Below, piece by piece: positions 53,679 to 62,467 of a stretch of DNA of 64,000 nt. The notes under the pieces are model-generated. The model was not told where the DNA came from. It did not search any database and saw only the letters and a list, made by a program, of their open reading frames with translations. Origin of the DNA: Leptospiraceae bacterium (GTDB lineage Bacteria > Spirochaetota > Leptospiria > Leptospirales > Leptonemataceae). Both the position numbers and the translations under genes were made by a program. The stretch's first letter is position 1. The number at the start of each line of letters is the position of its first letter. The DNA is taken from NCBI GenBank assembly GCA_002717505.1, contig PBEB01000022.1:57561-121560 (forward strand), given 5' to 3'.

Positions 53679-54989
53679 TCAATGTCTTCCCCCGATGGCT
53701 TCCACTGGCTGAATTGCCGTGGCCTTAAAGGCCGGATATATAGAAGCGAGGATGCTCATCCCTATGGCCACATAGAAACCCAGCGAAATGTCATCCGCGG
53801 AAATCCGGGGATAAACCACGGTGCTCATTGAACCGATCATTTCGATGCCTCCAGCGAAGCTACCCAGCGGAATTCCGGTGATGGCAAGTAAAGCTACCAG
53901 GCCTCCACCTGCGATAAGCCCGGTGATAGAACCGGCCATTGCCAGAATTACAGATTCCATAATGATAGAGGCCACAATGAAGGATTTTCTTGTACCTATG
54001 GCCATCTGGATTCCGATTTCACGGGTTCGCTCGAAGACACTCATTAGAACCGAGTTCAACAGAGTTAACGCAAAACCGGACATCAATACTCCGTAGATGA
54101 TTCCCTTGATATCGTCTATGTAGTTGAGCATCGTTTCTATTTGAGGCTGTAGCTGAAAAAAGGATAGAATTTCAAAAGCGGTGGAGCCAGTCTCGGCGTG
54201 CAGACCCGGGTTCAGGGAGTCCTCGAGAAAAACATCCAGCTCTCTGGAATGCGAAAGATCCTGGGTTAGAAATGTGATATTGCTAATTTCGCTGGTGCCC
54301 TCTTGATAGAGATTGCTCAGCGCGCTTCTGTGCACCAGAACTGTGTGCCGGTCCACCCCGGTCATGGGGGATTCGAATAATCCTACAATCTCAGCTCTGA
54401 CAGATACTGATTCCGAGTTATGGTTTCCCAGAGTTAGAATAACATAGTCCCCCAGTTCCAGTTCCATGCGATTTGCATTCACTTTTCCGATGAGGCAGGG
54501 GATGATACCCGTAGAGTCTGTCTCAAGGCTTTCTGAAAGATATTGTCCGTCGATGATCCATTCGTCAAAGGAACTAACTTCCCTTTCTTTTGCCGGGTCC
54601 ACGCCGGTTATGATTACGCCCTCTTGATAGGATCCAATGCGAAGAAGCCCCTCGCGTTCGAATCTGGGTGCCAGGTGAACGGGCTGAAGGGAATCAGGAT
54701 ATTGTAGCGACTCCGCCTGCTCCAGAATGGACTGCGCTTCCGGAAGCCGCCTATCAATCTTTCTTTCCTGTTCGAACCCTGCTGGTCGGATCTGCACATG
54801 GCCCATTCCTGACTGAACGCCGCCTCGAATCATGGAATCCACCATTCCGTTGGAAAAACCCATGCTGAACAGTACCCCGGTCATCCCCACTGTTGCCGTG
54901 CTGACAACCAGAAGCGATCGGCGTTTATGTCTAAGAGCGCTTCGCCAGGCGAATACCGCGAGAAACTTTAATCGATCAAGAAGGTTCAT
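53679..54989 (-). CDS. ABC transporter permease, FtsX/LolE type (second permease)
   Basis: The 436-residue protein has one N-terminal hydrophobic segment (after RHKRRSLLVVSTATVGM), a large periplasmic domain (about 45-285) and three C-terminal segments, with RTREIGIQMAIGTRKSFI before the second. This is the MacB/LolCE (FtsX) topology. The start ATG overlaps the stop of the other permease gene by 4 bases. Together they would form a heterodimer energised by the adjacent ATPase. Confidence 0.9.
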   Translation of the reverse strand: MNLLDRLKFLAVFAWRSALRHKRRSLLVVSTATVGMTGVLFSMGFSNGMVDSMIRGGVQSGMGHVQIRPAGFEQERKIDRRLPEAQSILEQAESLQYPDSLQPVHLAPRFEREGLLRIGSYQEGVIITGVDPAKEREVSSFDEWIIDGQYLSESLETDSTGIIPCLIGKVNANRMELELGDYVILTLGNHNSESVSVRAEIVGLFESPMTGVDRHTVLVHRSALSNLYQEGTSEISNITFLTQDLSHSRELDVFLEDSLNPGLHAETGSTAFEILSFFQLQPQIETMLNYIDDIKGIIYGVLMSGFALTLLNSVLMSVFERTREIGIQMAIGTRKSFIVASIIMESVILAMAGSITGLIAGGGLVALLAITGIPLGSFAGGIEMIGSMSTVVYPRISADDISLGFYVAIGMSILASIYPAFKATAIQPVEAIGGRH

Positions 54990-56296
54990 AGCGTTCCAAT
55001 AACCTCCACCGGGTTTAACCGTGGTATCTTTCGGATGGCCAGAAAGGAAAGGGCAAGCGATGGTAGAATCAATGTAAGGAGAGCAATGTAGGTTTCCTGA
55101 AAGCTGACGATGGCACGTATTGTTACAACGCTTCCCATTTCCTGTATTGCCTCACCGAGTTCGCCCCCCAGGATTACAGGGTTTAACTCCAGGTAATAGC
55201 CGAATCCCATACCAATGAGGAGACCGGGGATGGCTCCCCACACCAGAAGCAGAAACACTTCCAGCATAACGACTCTTATCAAATGACTTCCGCGAGTACC
55301 AATTGCCATCAATATACCAAACTCGCGCTTCCTTTCATGAAGAGACATCTCCACGGTAGTCATGACCCCTGAAGCCATAATCAAAATCAAGAAGGCCAGA
55401 GTTATCTCATTCCCAATCTGATCCAAGAGTAGATACTGGACCAGGTCCTGATTGAGCTCATCCCAGTAAAGCACCACAGGATCGTAAGTTTTTGCGTACT
55501 CTGGCGGTAACTCGGTTTCCGGTACCGGAAATTTGTCGCTCAGGTCATCGTAGACATCCTCGGCAACCAGTGGATTGCTGGTACCCAGAACTATGGAAGT
55601 GTAGCGCACGATTCCCTGTTCTGGATTTCCTGGTGCGAACAGCTCTCTGGCTGTGCGAAGGTCGGTCCAGAGATAGTTGCCATCCAGTTCCGGATTGCCC
55701 GTCTTGATAATCCCCTGCACGCGAACCAGGGCCGCACCGGTGGAACCATCGAATCGCGAACCAACGATTGAGAGTATGGAGCCTACGTCGGCTTCCAGGT
55801 TGTCGGCCAGTCTTTTCCCTATGATTGCTTGATAGACCAGCACTCCTTCATCGTTTTCCTCGGGTTCGAAATTCTCTTCCAGATATCTTCCCTGAACAAT
55901 GCGAGTGTGAAGAGTGCTTACCTGCTTTTCCTTCTCCGGTTCGCCGCCCTGGACCTGCACAAAAGCACTGTGCTCTTCTCTGGCTACCAGGCCGCCGGAG
56001 GCGATGCGTGGACTGATGGCCTGTACATCCGGATGATTTAGCTTTTTCTCCAGATCATCCGTATAGTCCACTGCGCGATCCAATCTACGTCGACTCTCCA
56101 CCCATCCGTAGGCGGCGACCTGCAAGTATCCTGTAGTCAATTCTACAACCTGGTCGATGTTTTCCTGATGCGTGCCAAAAGTTAAGAATCGCATAAAGGA
56201 AGTCAGGGCCACAGACAGAGCTATGGATACCATGGTGATGTAGGTTCTGCGCTTGTTGCGAAACAGATTTCTGAAAGCCAGTCGGAATATGCCCAC
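54986..56296 (-). CDS. ABC transporter permease, FtsX/LolE type (first permease)
   Basis: The protein has 436 residues, the same length as its partner, with the N-terminal segment after RNLFRNKRRTYITMVSIALS, a periplasmic domain (about 45-295) and C-terminal segments with HERKREFGILMAIGTRGSHLI. That ErkReFGxLxAIG stretch is diagnostic for LolC/E-type permeases. The gene is 9 bases downstream of the LolA-like gene and overlaps the next permease by 4 bases. Confidence 0.9.
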   Translation of the reverse strand: MGIFRLAFRNLFRNKRRTYITMVSIALSVALTSFMRFLTFGTHQENIDQVVELTTGYLQVAAYGWVESRRRLDRAVDYTDDLEKKLNHPDVQAISPRIASGGLVAREEHSAFVQVQGGEPEKEKQVSTLHTRIVQGRYLEENFEPEENDEGVLVYQAIIGKRLADNLEADVGSILSIVGSRFDGSTGAALVRVQGIIKTGNPELDGNYLWTDLRTARELFAPGNPEQGIVRYTSIVLGTSNPLVAEDVYDDLSDKFPVPETELPPEYAKTYDPVVLYWDELNQDLVQYLLLDQIGNEITLAFLILIMASGVMTTVEMSLHERKREFGILMAIGTRGSHLIRVVMLEVFLLLVWGAIPGLLIGMGFGYYLELNPVILGGELGEAIQEMGSVVTIRAIVSFQETYIALLTLILPSLALSFLAIRKIPRLNPVEVIGTL

Positions 56297-56305
56297 GAAG
56301 AACTC

Positions 56306-57049
56306 CTACTTTCGCAGATTCGATTTGCTGAATATATAGGCCGGGATGCCGGTATTAAACTTAAGCTGATGAAAGATCAAGGTGGTTCGCGAGACCTCTC
56401 TGCCATTCTCCAGGGAAATCATTTGATATCGCGTCGGAATGGTCCGGCCTCCCATATTCTGGATTCGATCGTAGAGCATCTTTTTTTTCAACCTGCCTTT
56501 ATGATCATAGAAATCTTGCTGCACTGGCAGGTAGTCCGATTTTCTCACTTTCAATACGATGCGAGACCAGACAACGGCAGCGCTGGGTTTAGGGATCATT
56601 TCTATGGTGTATTCGCTTCCATCTTTGCTCAGAAATTTATGCGTATAGTCGTCCACTACGCTGGTAGCTCGGAGGAGATCATCGTTGGTGAAATCCGAGC
56701 CCATCCAGCTGTCCTGTAATAGGGAGCCTTCAATCTTGATCTCCTTGTTGATGCTGGGAACGTACTGCCACATATTGTTTTTCACCTTCAGAAAGGCAGT
56801 ACCTCGGTCCCTTTCGGGCTTCAGAACGCGAATAAAGCCCCGGTCGGTACTGGACTCATCCCAGATTTGCATTAGAAGGCTTCTGTGAACGCGGTCCCGA
56901 TCGATCTGAAGCTCCATCATCCCCTGGGAGGTATTTCCCCGGGTCTTCTGGTCCATTTGATCCACAACATCTCGAGCACTGGGTTCGGCATGTAAGCCAG
57001 CGGAAGCCGTGATAATAAGGAATGGCAGAAGGATCCGTTTGCGTATCAT
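56306..57049 (-). CDS. Outer-membrane lipoprotein-sorting (LolA-like) protein
   Basis: The 247-residue protein has a cleavable signal peptide (LLPFLIITASAGLHA). The mature part has VVDQMDQKTRGNTSQGMMEL, RVLKPERDRGTAFLKVKNNMWQYVPSINKEIKI and the WMGSDFTNDDLLR stretch, all characteristic of the COG2834 'outer membrane lipoprotein-sorting protein' group. The fold resembles LolA, a periplasmic carrier with a hydrophobic cavity. Members next to FtsX-type permeases are thought to shuttle a lipid or lipoprotein. It is the first gene of the operon, with a promoter and palindrome directly upstream. Confidence 0.85.
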   Translation of the reverse strand: MIRKRILLPFLIITASAGLHAEPSARDVVDQMDQKTRGNTSQGMMELQIDRDRVHRSLLMQIWDESSTDRGFIRVLKPERDRGTAFLKVKNNMWQYVPSINKEIKIEGSLLQDSWMGSDFTNDDLLRATSVVDDYTHKFLSKDGSEYTIEMIPKPSAAVVWSRIVLKVRKSDYLPVQQDFYDHKGRLKKKMLYDRIQNMGGRTIPTRYQMISLENGREVSRTTLIFHQLKFNTGIPAYIFSKSNLRK

Positions 57050-57070
57050 AAGTGTTGCTCCGTGATTTCA

Positions 57071-57118
57071 GGTTTCGGAAGTTTCAGTATTGATTGAAAC
57101 CTTGAGGCGGACTGTCAA
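57071..57118 (-). promoter_or_regulatory. Candidate promoter and operator of the export operon
   Basis: On the minus strand a consensus TTGACA (plus-strand TGTCAA at 57113-57118) is followed by nested inverted repeats. GTTTCA (57081-57086) pairs with TGAAAC (57095-57100), and GGTTTC (57071-57076) pairs with GAAACC (57096-57101). The palindrome covers the expected -10 and start region, about 20 to 50 bases before the first ATG, where a repressor such as the operon's own GbsR/MarR protein could act. The -10 box itself is poor. Confidence 0.5.
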
Positions 57119-57262
57119 AGGATTATTGGGGCCCATGGCATTTTTCTGAATTATCGAATGGTTCTAACACCGGGACCGAATAACGGGTCCGACACCTGGA
57201 GAAGGAGGCTGGGTCCTTATCTGCGCAACATCTACGCAACTTCCGCACTCATCATTAACAAT

Positions 57263-60200
57263 CTACTTCTTTTGTCGATCCAGCAAGCGGCTGAAATCCT
57301 CGGAATCCAGAGGGGGACTGAAATAGAACCCCTGAATAGAATGCACACCCAGGCCTTCCAGTTTATCCAGCGAATGCGGATCTTCTACACCCTCAGCAAC
57401 CATGGTCAGTCCCAGTGCGGATGCCATGCCTGTAATAGCCTGAAGTATGCGGTAACCTTCTCCCGTATGAATTCGTTGCACAAAGGCCCGATCGATTTTG
57501 ATCTCATCCACGGGCATTTCATGAAGCTGAGCGAGAGTGGAATAGCCGGTTCCGAAGTCATCGATGGCCAGTCGAAATCCAGCCTGGTGAAGATCCAGAA
57601 GATGCGCTGTGGCATTCTCTACTTCCAGCATGGCGATGGACTCGGTGATTTCCAGAACCACTTCCGAAGTACTGAGACCGGCCTCTTCTACCATCTTGAG
57701 CAGAGTGCTTGCCAGGTCTCGGCTGAATAGCTGGCGTCTGGAAATGTTTACCGAAAGCTCAAGGTTAAACCCTCTGGATTTAAGACCGGAATGATAGAAC
57801 AGTGCCTTTTCCAGTACGGTCCTTCCCAGGTCGGAAATCAGACCCATACTTTCGGCTAGCGGAATGAATGAGTCAGGGCCTACTTTTCCCAGGCCATTGG
57901 TATTGGGCCATCGCGCCAGAGCTTCCATACCCACAATTCGATGCGTGCCAGATTCGACTATGGGCTGAAAGAATGGTTCGATCAATCGGTTCTCAATGGC
58001 ATCCACAAGATGATTGCGAATGGAAAGCTGGTGCTGATAGAAAGCCTTCTTCGGTAGATCGCTGGCAAACTTGTAGTTGAATCGTCCCTGCTTCTTCGCG
58101 TAGTTCAGGGCCCGGTCTGCCTGACCAATAATCTCATCAAGGCTTCCTCCATCGTCTGGAAAAAGAGCAACTCCGGCGCTACAGGTTACATGAACTTTCT
58201 CTGTCTCCACCTCCATGGGAAGGCGAATCAACTCCATAAGCAAAGTGGCCAGGCCCCGAACTTTCTCTGCATCCTTCACTCGATCGATGAGAAAAACGAA
58301 CTGATCGCCTCCCCATCTATAAAGTCCGTTCTTCAGTTCCGGGATGGCTCGCAGCTTCTCAGCAAACAAGGCGAGTACCCGGTCACCCATCTTATGGCCC
58401 AGGATTTCGTTTATGTTGAAGAAATGATCCAGGTCGATGAGACCAACCGCTACTTTATGGCCTTCGGATTCTGCCTGCAGCAATGCCTTTTGTACATCCT
58501 CTTCCATCCGAGTACGATTCGCAAGACCGGTGAGGTTATCATGGTATGCGGCAAAGTGTCTCTGCTTTTCAGAAATGTAGTCCAGTGTAGTGTCTCGAAT
58601 TAGGCCTCGAATGGCTGTCTGGTTCCGTTCCCGGTAGGCGATGAATTTTCCTTCAAACCAGCTCATTCCGGTCTCAGCCGATAACACCGGGAATCTCAGA
58701 CGTACCCTGCTTCTTCCTTTCAACAGGGAAGAAAGACTGGAGGCCAGCATCTCACGAAAATCCTTATGAATAAGAGAAGGCAGGGAAATTGGAGAGTTGT
58801 CTTCCGGAAGCTGACCAAAGAATTTTTCGAACGGCTCATTGGCATTGATGACATTGAAGCCTATATCCAGCTCTATTACAGCCTCTTCTAGTAGAGATAG
58901 CGTTGTCAGATGAGATTTGCGTTCTCTGTCCGCGCGAACGGTGTCTGTAATATCTCGAACAACGCCTACGACCATGGATTGATCGGCATCTTCCACAAGC
59001 CGGGTGGATATTTCCACGGGCAGCACCGTTCCATTTCTTCTATGGAAATTCATACGAAGCCGTCCGCTTCTATAGCGCCGCTGCAGGAGAAAATAATCGA
59101 ACAGACGTTTGACTCGCTTCTGTTCGGCCTCTGCAAATATGTTGGTATAAGGTCTTCCCAGAAATTGCTCCCGGGGGAGCCCCAGGATTTCTTCGCATTG
59201 CAGATTGGCTTCCAGGACTGAGCCGGAACGCAATTCTGCCAGGAAGATCGCATCATTTGCACCTTCGAAGATAACTCCGTACTTCGCTTCGGTGAGTAAT
59301 CGATCGGTTATGTCCCGGGCAATCAATTGCATTCGGCCATCCGGCAGGCGCACGGAAGAGACCTCGCAGGTTCTGGGCTGATTGATGCTGCGAAATCGAA
59401 CCCTTTGAAGAGATATGTCTCCGCTCTCAGAGAGAAATTCCGAATCCTGTACGAAGCTCTGAATCGGTTGATCGATTACTGAAGCCTCTGGCTGGCCCAG
59501 CATCTTAAGTGCAGAAGGATTGAGTTCCATCACATGGCCGCGGTCATCCAGAACAAAGATGCCATCGGCGGCCTTTTCTCTCAGTAATCGAGAGTTTCTT
59601 TCACTGTCTTCCAGACGTTTTCGCGCTTGCTGTCGCTCGAGCTCCGCTGCCGCTCTTACAGAAATCAGTTTGAGGATAGAGAATACGAATTCGGGATCTT
59701 CTAGAGGCTCTCGGGAGTAAACCAGAAGCAATCCATTGGGCTGACCGGATGTATCCTGTAGCAGCACACCAGCTGCTGATCGAAACCCATTGTTCTCCAG
59801 GCATGGATGTTGATTCGGTTGTTGTGCAGCATCGGCAATCAGACAATAGCCATCGTGAATTACTGGCGCTGCCACTGTTCCCTTCAGCTGGATATCCTGG
59901 CCTTCGCCGGCCTCTCCATCTTGAAATATGGACACAGCCCGAAAAGACTGTATTGTACTGAGGTCCTCTGTTGGCGCAAGGCTGCCAAGCAATGCGCCGG
60001 TGACGCCCAGATGTCGACACAGGGATCGAGTTAGTTCAGCGAAATACAGACTGCCAGTGCGGGAAGCAATTTCGGTTACCAGAGAAAGGGAGCGATCAGT
60101 CTGGCCGCGGTTCCGGGCCTTCATGATCGCTATTACGGCCGGTCCTTCTTCGGTGGGAAAGGCTGAGTTATGGGACTCTACGGCAACGCTGGTTCCATTT

Positions 60201-60466
60201 CTTCTTTGAAGACGAAAATTCAGAGAGAAGATCTGACCGAAGGGCAGGGTGGGAATCGTCTTTTCAATGACTCCGGGCATCTGGCCATCCATGGAATCGG
60301 ATACCGTGCTGCCAATGAGCTCCTCACGGCTTTCCGCTCCGTATAACTCTACGGCCGCTTCGTTGGCGTACAGAATCTCCCAGTCCCGGTGGATTATGAT
60401 CGCGCCAGGAACCAGATTCAGTATTTCATCGATGGAATAGTTCTTTCTTAATCGTTTCCAGGTCAT
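57263..60466 (-). CDS. PAS/GAF sensor protein with degenerate GGDEF and intact EAL domains
   Basis: The 1067-residue protein is soluble and without membrane segments. In order it has PAS (about 10-120), a GAF-like domain (about 130-280), three more PAS domains (about 292-390, 395-510, 520-635), GGDEF (about 640-800) and EAL (about 815-1063). The diguanylate cyclase signature reads GGDQF (719-723), lacking the Glu of GGDEF, so cyclase activity is doubtful. The EAL domain keeps E848-A-L, the NIS Asn907, Glu942, DDFGTGYS and EGVE, so it probably degrades cyclic di-GMP. The GGDEF part may bind GTP to regulate it. It is the last gene before the 280-base gap to the crotonase gene. Confidence 0.93.
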   Translation of the reverse strand: MTWKRLRKNYSIDEILNLVPGAIIIHRDWEILYANEAAVELYGAESREELIGSTVSDSMDGQMPGVIEKTIPTLPFGQIFSLNFRLQRRNGTSVAVESHNSAFPTEEGPAVIAIMKARNRGQTDRSLSLVTEIASRTGSLYFAELTRSLCRHLGVTGALLGSLAPTEDLSTIQSFRAVSIFQDGEAGEGQDIQLKGTVAAPVIHDGYCLIADAAQQPNQHPCLENNGFRSAAGVLLQDTSGQPNGLLLVYSREPLEDPEFVFSILKLISVRAAAELERQQARKRLEDSERNSRLLREKAADGIFVLDDRGHVMELNPSALKMLGQPEASVIDQPIQSFVQDSEFLSESGDISLQRVRFRSINQPRTCEVSSVRLPDGRMQLIARDITDRLLTEAKYGVIFEGANDAIFLAELRSGSVLEANLQCEEILGLPREQFLGRPYTNIFAEAEQKRVKRLFDYFLLQRRYRSGRLRMNFHRRNGTVLPVEISTRLVEDADQSMVVGVVRDITDTVRADRERKSHLTTLSLLEEAVIELDIGFNVINANEPFEKFFGQLPEDNSPISLPSLIHKDFREMLASSLSSLLKGRSRVRLRFPVLSAETGMSWFEGKFIAYRERNQTAIRGLIRDTTLDYISEKQRHFAAYHDNLTGLANRTRMEEDVQKALLQAESEGHKVAVGLIDLDHFFNINEILGHKMGDRVLALFAEKLRAIPELKNGLYRWGGDQFVFLIDRVKDAEKVRGLATLLMELIRLPMEVETEKVHVTCSAGVALFPDDGGSLDEIIGQADRALNYAKKQGRFNYKFASDLPKKAFYQHQLSIRNHLVDAIENRLIEPFFQPIVESGTHRIVGMEALARWPNTNGLGKVGPDSFIPLAESMGLISDLGRTVLEKALFYHSGLKSRGFNLELSVNISRRQLFSRDLASTLLKMVEEAGLSTSEVVLEITESIAMLEVENATAHLLDLHQAGFRLAIDDFGTGYSTLAQLHEMPVDEIKIDRAFVQRIHTGEGYRILQAITGMASALGLTMVAEGVEDPHSLDKLEGLGVHSIQGFYFSPPLDSEDFSRLLDRQKK

Positions 60467-60746
60467 GCGCCAGGGTATGGGGAGAAGCTCTTTTTTTTTC
60501 GCCCTCGAATCCTTTCTTTATGCTTCTCAGTTCGCTCCTTCAGGCTTCCGTGCCAGGAGCCGCAACAGTTCCGCGGGTCTTTTTCTCTCTATGTTCGGGC
60601 CGCTATGTTCAGTTCGCTACTCGGTTCGTAGCTTTTCTTTCTATATTCTATGTTTTTCCGTCTTAGCGTTCGATATGTCCCGGAATCCCAAGCTTTCCAC
60701 TCATGGCTGGCGGATCCGGAGACTGTCATGCTCTTCTACAACTCGA

Positions 60747-61529
60747 TTATTGGCCGGCGCTGAAATCCGGCTCTTTCTTTTCTTTGAATGCAGTGAGTCC
60801 GATTTTGGGCTCCGGGCGTGAAAAGATCTGGCTGAATTCGTTGATCTCTCTTTCCAGTGCGGCTGAAAGCGGTTGCTCAAGACCGCTATGAACCAGCCAG
60901 CGTGCAATTTTCTGTGCTTCCGGGCCTTTCTTTCCTGTGATGGTGCTCATCATCTTTTCTGCCGTGGGCAATAATTCTGGTAGCGTTACTACCTGGTTGA
61001 CCAGGCCAATTTGAAGAGCCCGATCTGCCTTTACCTGGGTTCCGGTGAGAATTACCTCCAGGGCAAGGGCCGGTCCTACCAGGCGAGAAAGTCTTTGAGT
61101 ACCACCGAACCCGGGAATAATGCCCAGGCCCGTTTCCGGAAGACCCATCTTTGCATTTTCAGAAGCGATGCGCATATCGCAGGACAGAGCCAGTTCCAGG
61201 CCACCACCCAGGGCAAAGCCGTTGATGGCAGCGATGGTGATCAGATCGGAGCCTGAAATAGCGTTCATAGTCTTATGGCCCTTGCGGGCGAACGCTTCGG
61301 CCTGCTCCGGATTGAAACTTGCCATTTGTCCGATGTCGGCTCCAGCACAGAAGGCTTTCTCTCCGGTACCTGTTATGATCAGACCCCGGATGTCTTTGTC
61401 GGAGTTCAGACTCTCCAGGTGCTCATGGATTTCGGACAGAATGTCCTCGTTCAGTGCATTTAGAGCATCCGGCCGATTAATGGTTAAAAGTGCGTATTGA
61501 TTTTTTTTATCGAGACTGGTCAGGGCCAT
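60747..61529 (-). CDS. Enoyl-CoA hydratase/isomerase (crotonase) family enzyme
   Basis: The 260-residue protein has the crotonase oxyanion-hole motifs AFCAGADIGQM and NGFALGGGLELALSCD. Both catalytic glutamates are in place (GGGLE and LPETGLGIIPGFGGTQRL), so it is probably a real hydratase and not a diverged family member. It converts trans-2-enoyl-CoA to 3-hydroxyacyl-CoA in fatty-acid oxidation or butanoate metabolism. It stands alone, with the PAS/GGDEF/EAL gene downstream and a 149-base gap to the divergent aldolase gene. Confidence 0.92.
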   Translation of the reverse strand: MALTSLDKKNQYALLTINRPDALNALNEDILSEIHEHLESLNSDKDIRGLIITGTGEKAFCAGADIGQMASFNPEQAEAFARKGHKTMNAISGSDLITIAAINGFALGGGLELALSCDMRIASENAKMGLPETGLGIIPGFGGTQRLSRLVGPALALEVILTGTQVKADRALQIGLVNQVVTLPELLPTAEKMMSTITGKKGPEAQKIARWLVHSGLEQPLSAALEREINEFSQIFSRPEPKIGLTAFKEKKEPDFSAGQ

Positions 61530-61678
61530 GCGATCAGAATTCTTGCGCCATCCTCCATGCCCATAAAAAAATGATTACAGAGGCATTTTTGTTTGCGCTT
61601 TTCACTAGAAGGACATAATCACGAGTTCAGTTTGTTCGGGGCCAGCCGATAAGATGGAGTAGGTCTCAGGTATCACGT

Positions 61679-62467
61679 ATGGATGCGAAGCACAAAGATT
61701 CAGAAGCCAGACTAAGGGCTACACTGCATCGATTAAAGGATTCTCACGGGTTGGTTGCCATAAAGACGGGAACGGAAGTGGAAGATATGTCCTTTTCCGA
61801 GATTTCCATGTTGCGGCGCATAACAGACCAGCTCTTACCACTGCATGTCAAGATAGGTGGACCCGAAGCCAGAAACGATATTCGCAACCTGTTGCAGATC
61901 GGAGTGGATGGAATCATTGCACCGATGATTGAATCCTCTTATGCACTGAAAAATTTTATCCAGACACTCAGGGAATTGTGCACAGCGGATCAGTATGCTT
62001 CTCTGGAAAAAGGTATAAACCTGGAAACAGTGACGGCCTTTCAAAATATGGATGCCATTCTGACTTCACCGGCCCGAAAAGAGCTACGGCAAGTAACCGC
62101 TGCTCGTACAGACCTTTCTGGTAGCATGGACCGCTCACCGGACGATCCCGAGGTCCTGGAAGCCTGTTCCTTAATTGTAGCCCGATGTCAGGAATATGAA
62201 CTCAGAACCAGCGTCGGCGGCGCCGTTCATCCAGGAATCATTGAAACCCTGGTCCATCGTATTGCACCGGACACCATCAATACTCGCCATATGGTAATTT
62301 CCCGGGCTGCATTGCGAGAGGATGCCACGGGCCATCTTACCCGATGTCTTGAGTTTGAATTGGAGCTATATCGTTACCTTGCTACCATTCCGGGTATTCG
62401 CCAGGAAGCCTACTCCAATCGAGTGCAGCTCCTGTCAGCCAGGATGAAAAAGGCTCTGCGTACATGA
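61679..62467 (+). CDS. HpcH/HpaI aldolase/citrate lyase-like TIM-barrel protein
   Basis: This 262-residue protein reads like the HpcH/HpaI aldolase family: LVAIKTGTEVEDMSF, then LHVKIGGPEARNDIRNLLQIGVDGIIAPMIESSYALKNFI (a KIGG/APM-ES pattern), then GINLETVTAFQNMDAI. These features fit the phosphoenolpyruvate- or pyruvate-using metal-dependent aldolases. The reaction cannot be told. The start of the next gene overlaps its stop (ATGA), so it is translated together with a sodium:solute symporter, which may import its substrate. Confidence 0.68.
   Translation: MDAKHKDSEARLRATLHRLKDSHGLVAIKTGTEVEDMSFSEISMLRRITDQLLPLHVKIGGPEARNDIRNLLQIGVDGIIAPMIESSYALKNFIQTLRELCTADQYASLEKGINLETVTAFQNMDAILTSPARKELRQVTAARTDLSGSMDRSPDDPEVLEACSLIVARCQEYELRTSVGGAVHPGIIETLVHRIAPDTINTRHMVISRAALREDATGHLTRCLEFELELYRYLATIPGIRQEAYSNRVQLLSARMKKALRT

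Noticed and set aside
57158..57730. Plus-strand 190-codon frame opposite the EAL domain
   Set aside because: Mostly antisense to the well-supported EAL domain; its sequence is a shadow translation.
60467..60746. Plus-strand frame and GCTAC/GTAGC hairpin in the gap between the PAS/EAL and crotonase genes
   Set aside because: The frame is Ser/Phe-rich and lacks a ribosome-binding site. The hairpin (5 bp) is followed by TTTTCTTT on the plus strand, but no plus-strand gene precedes it, so no terminator is claimed.
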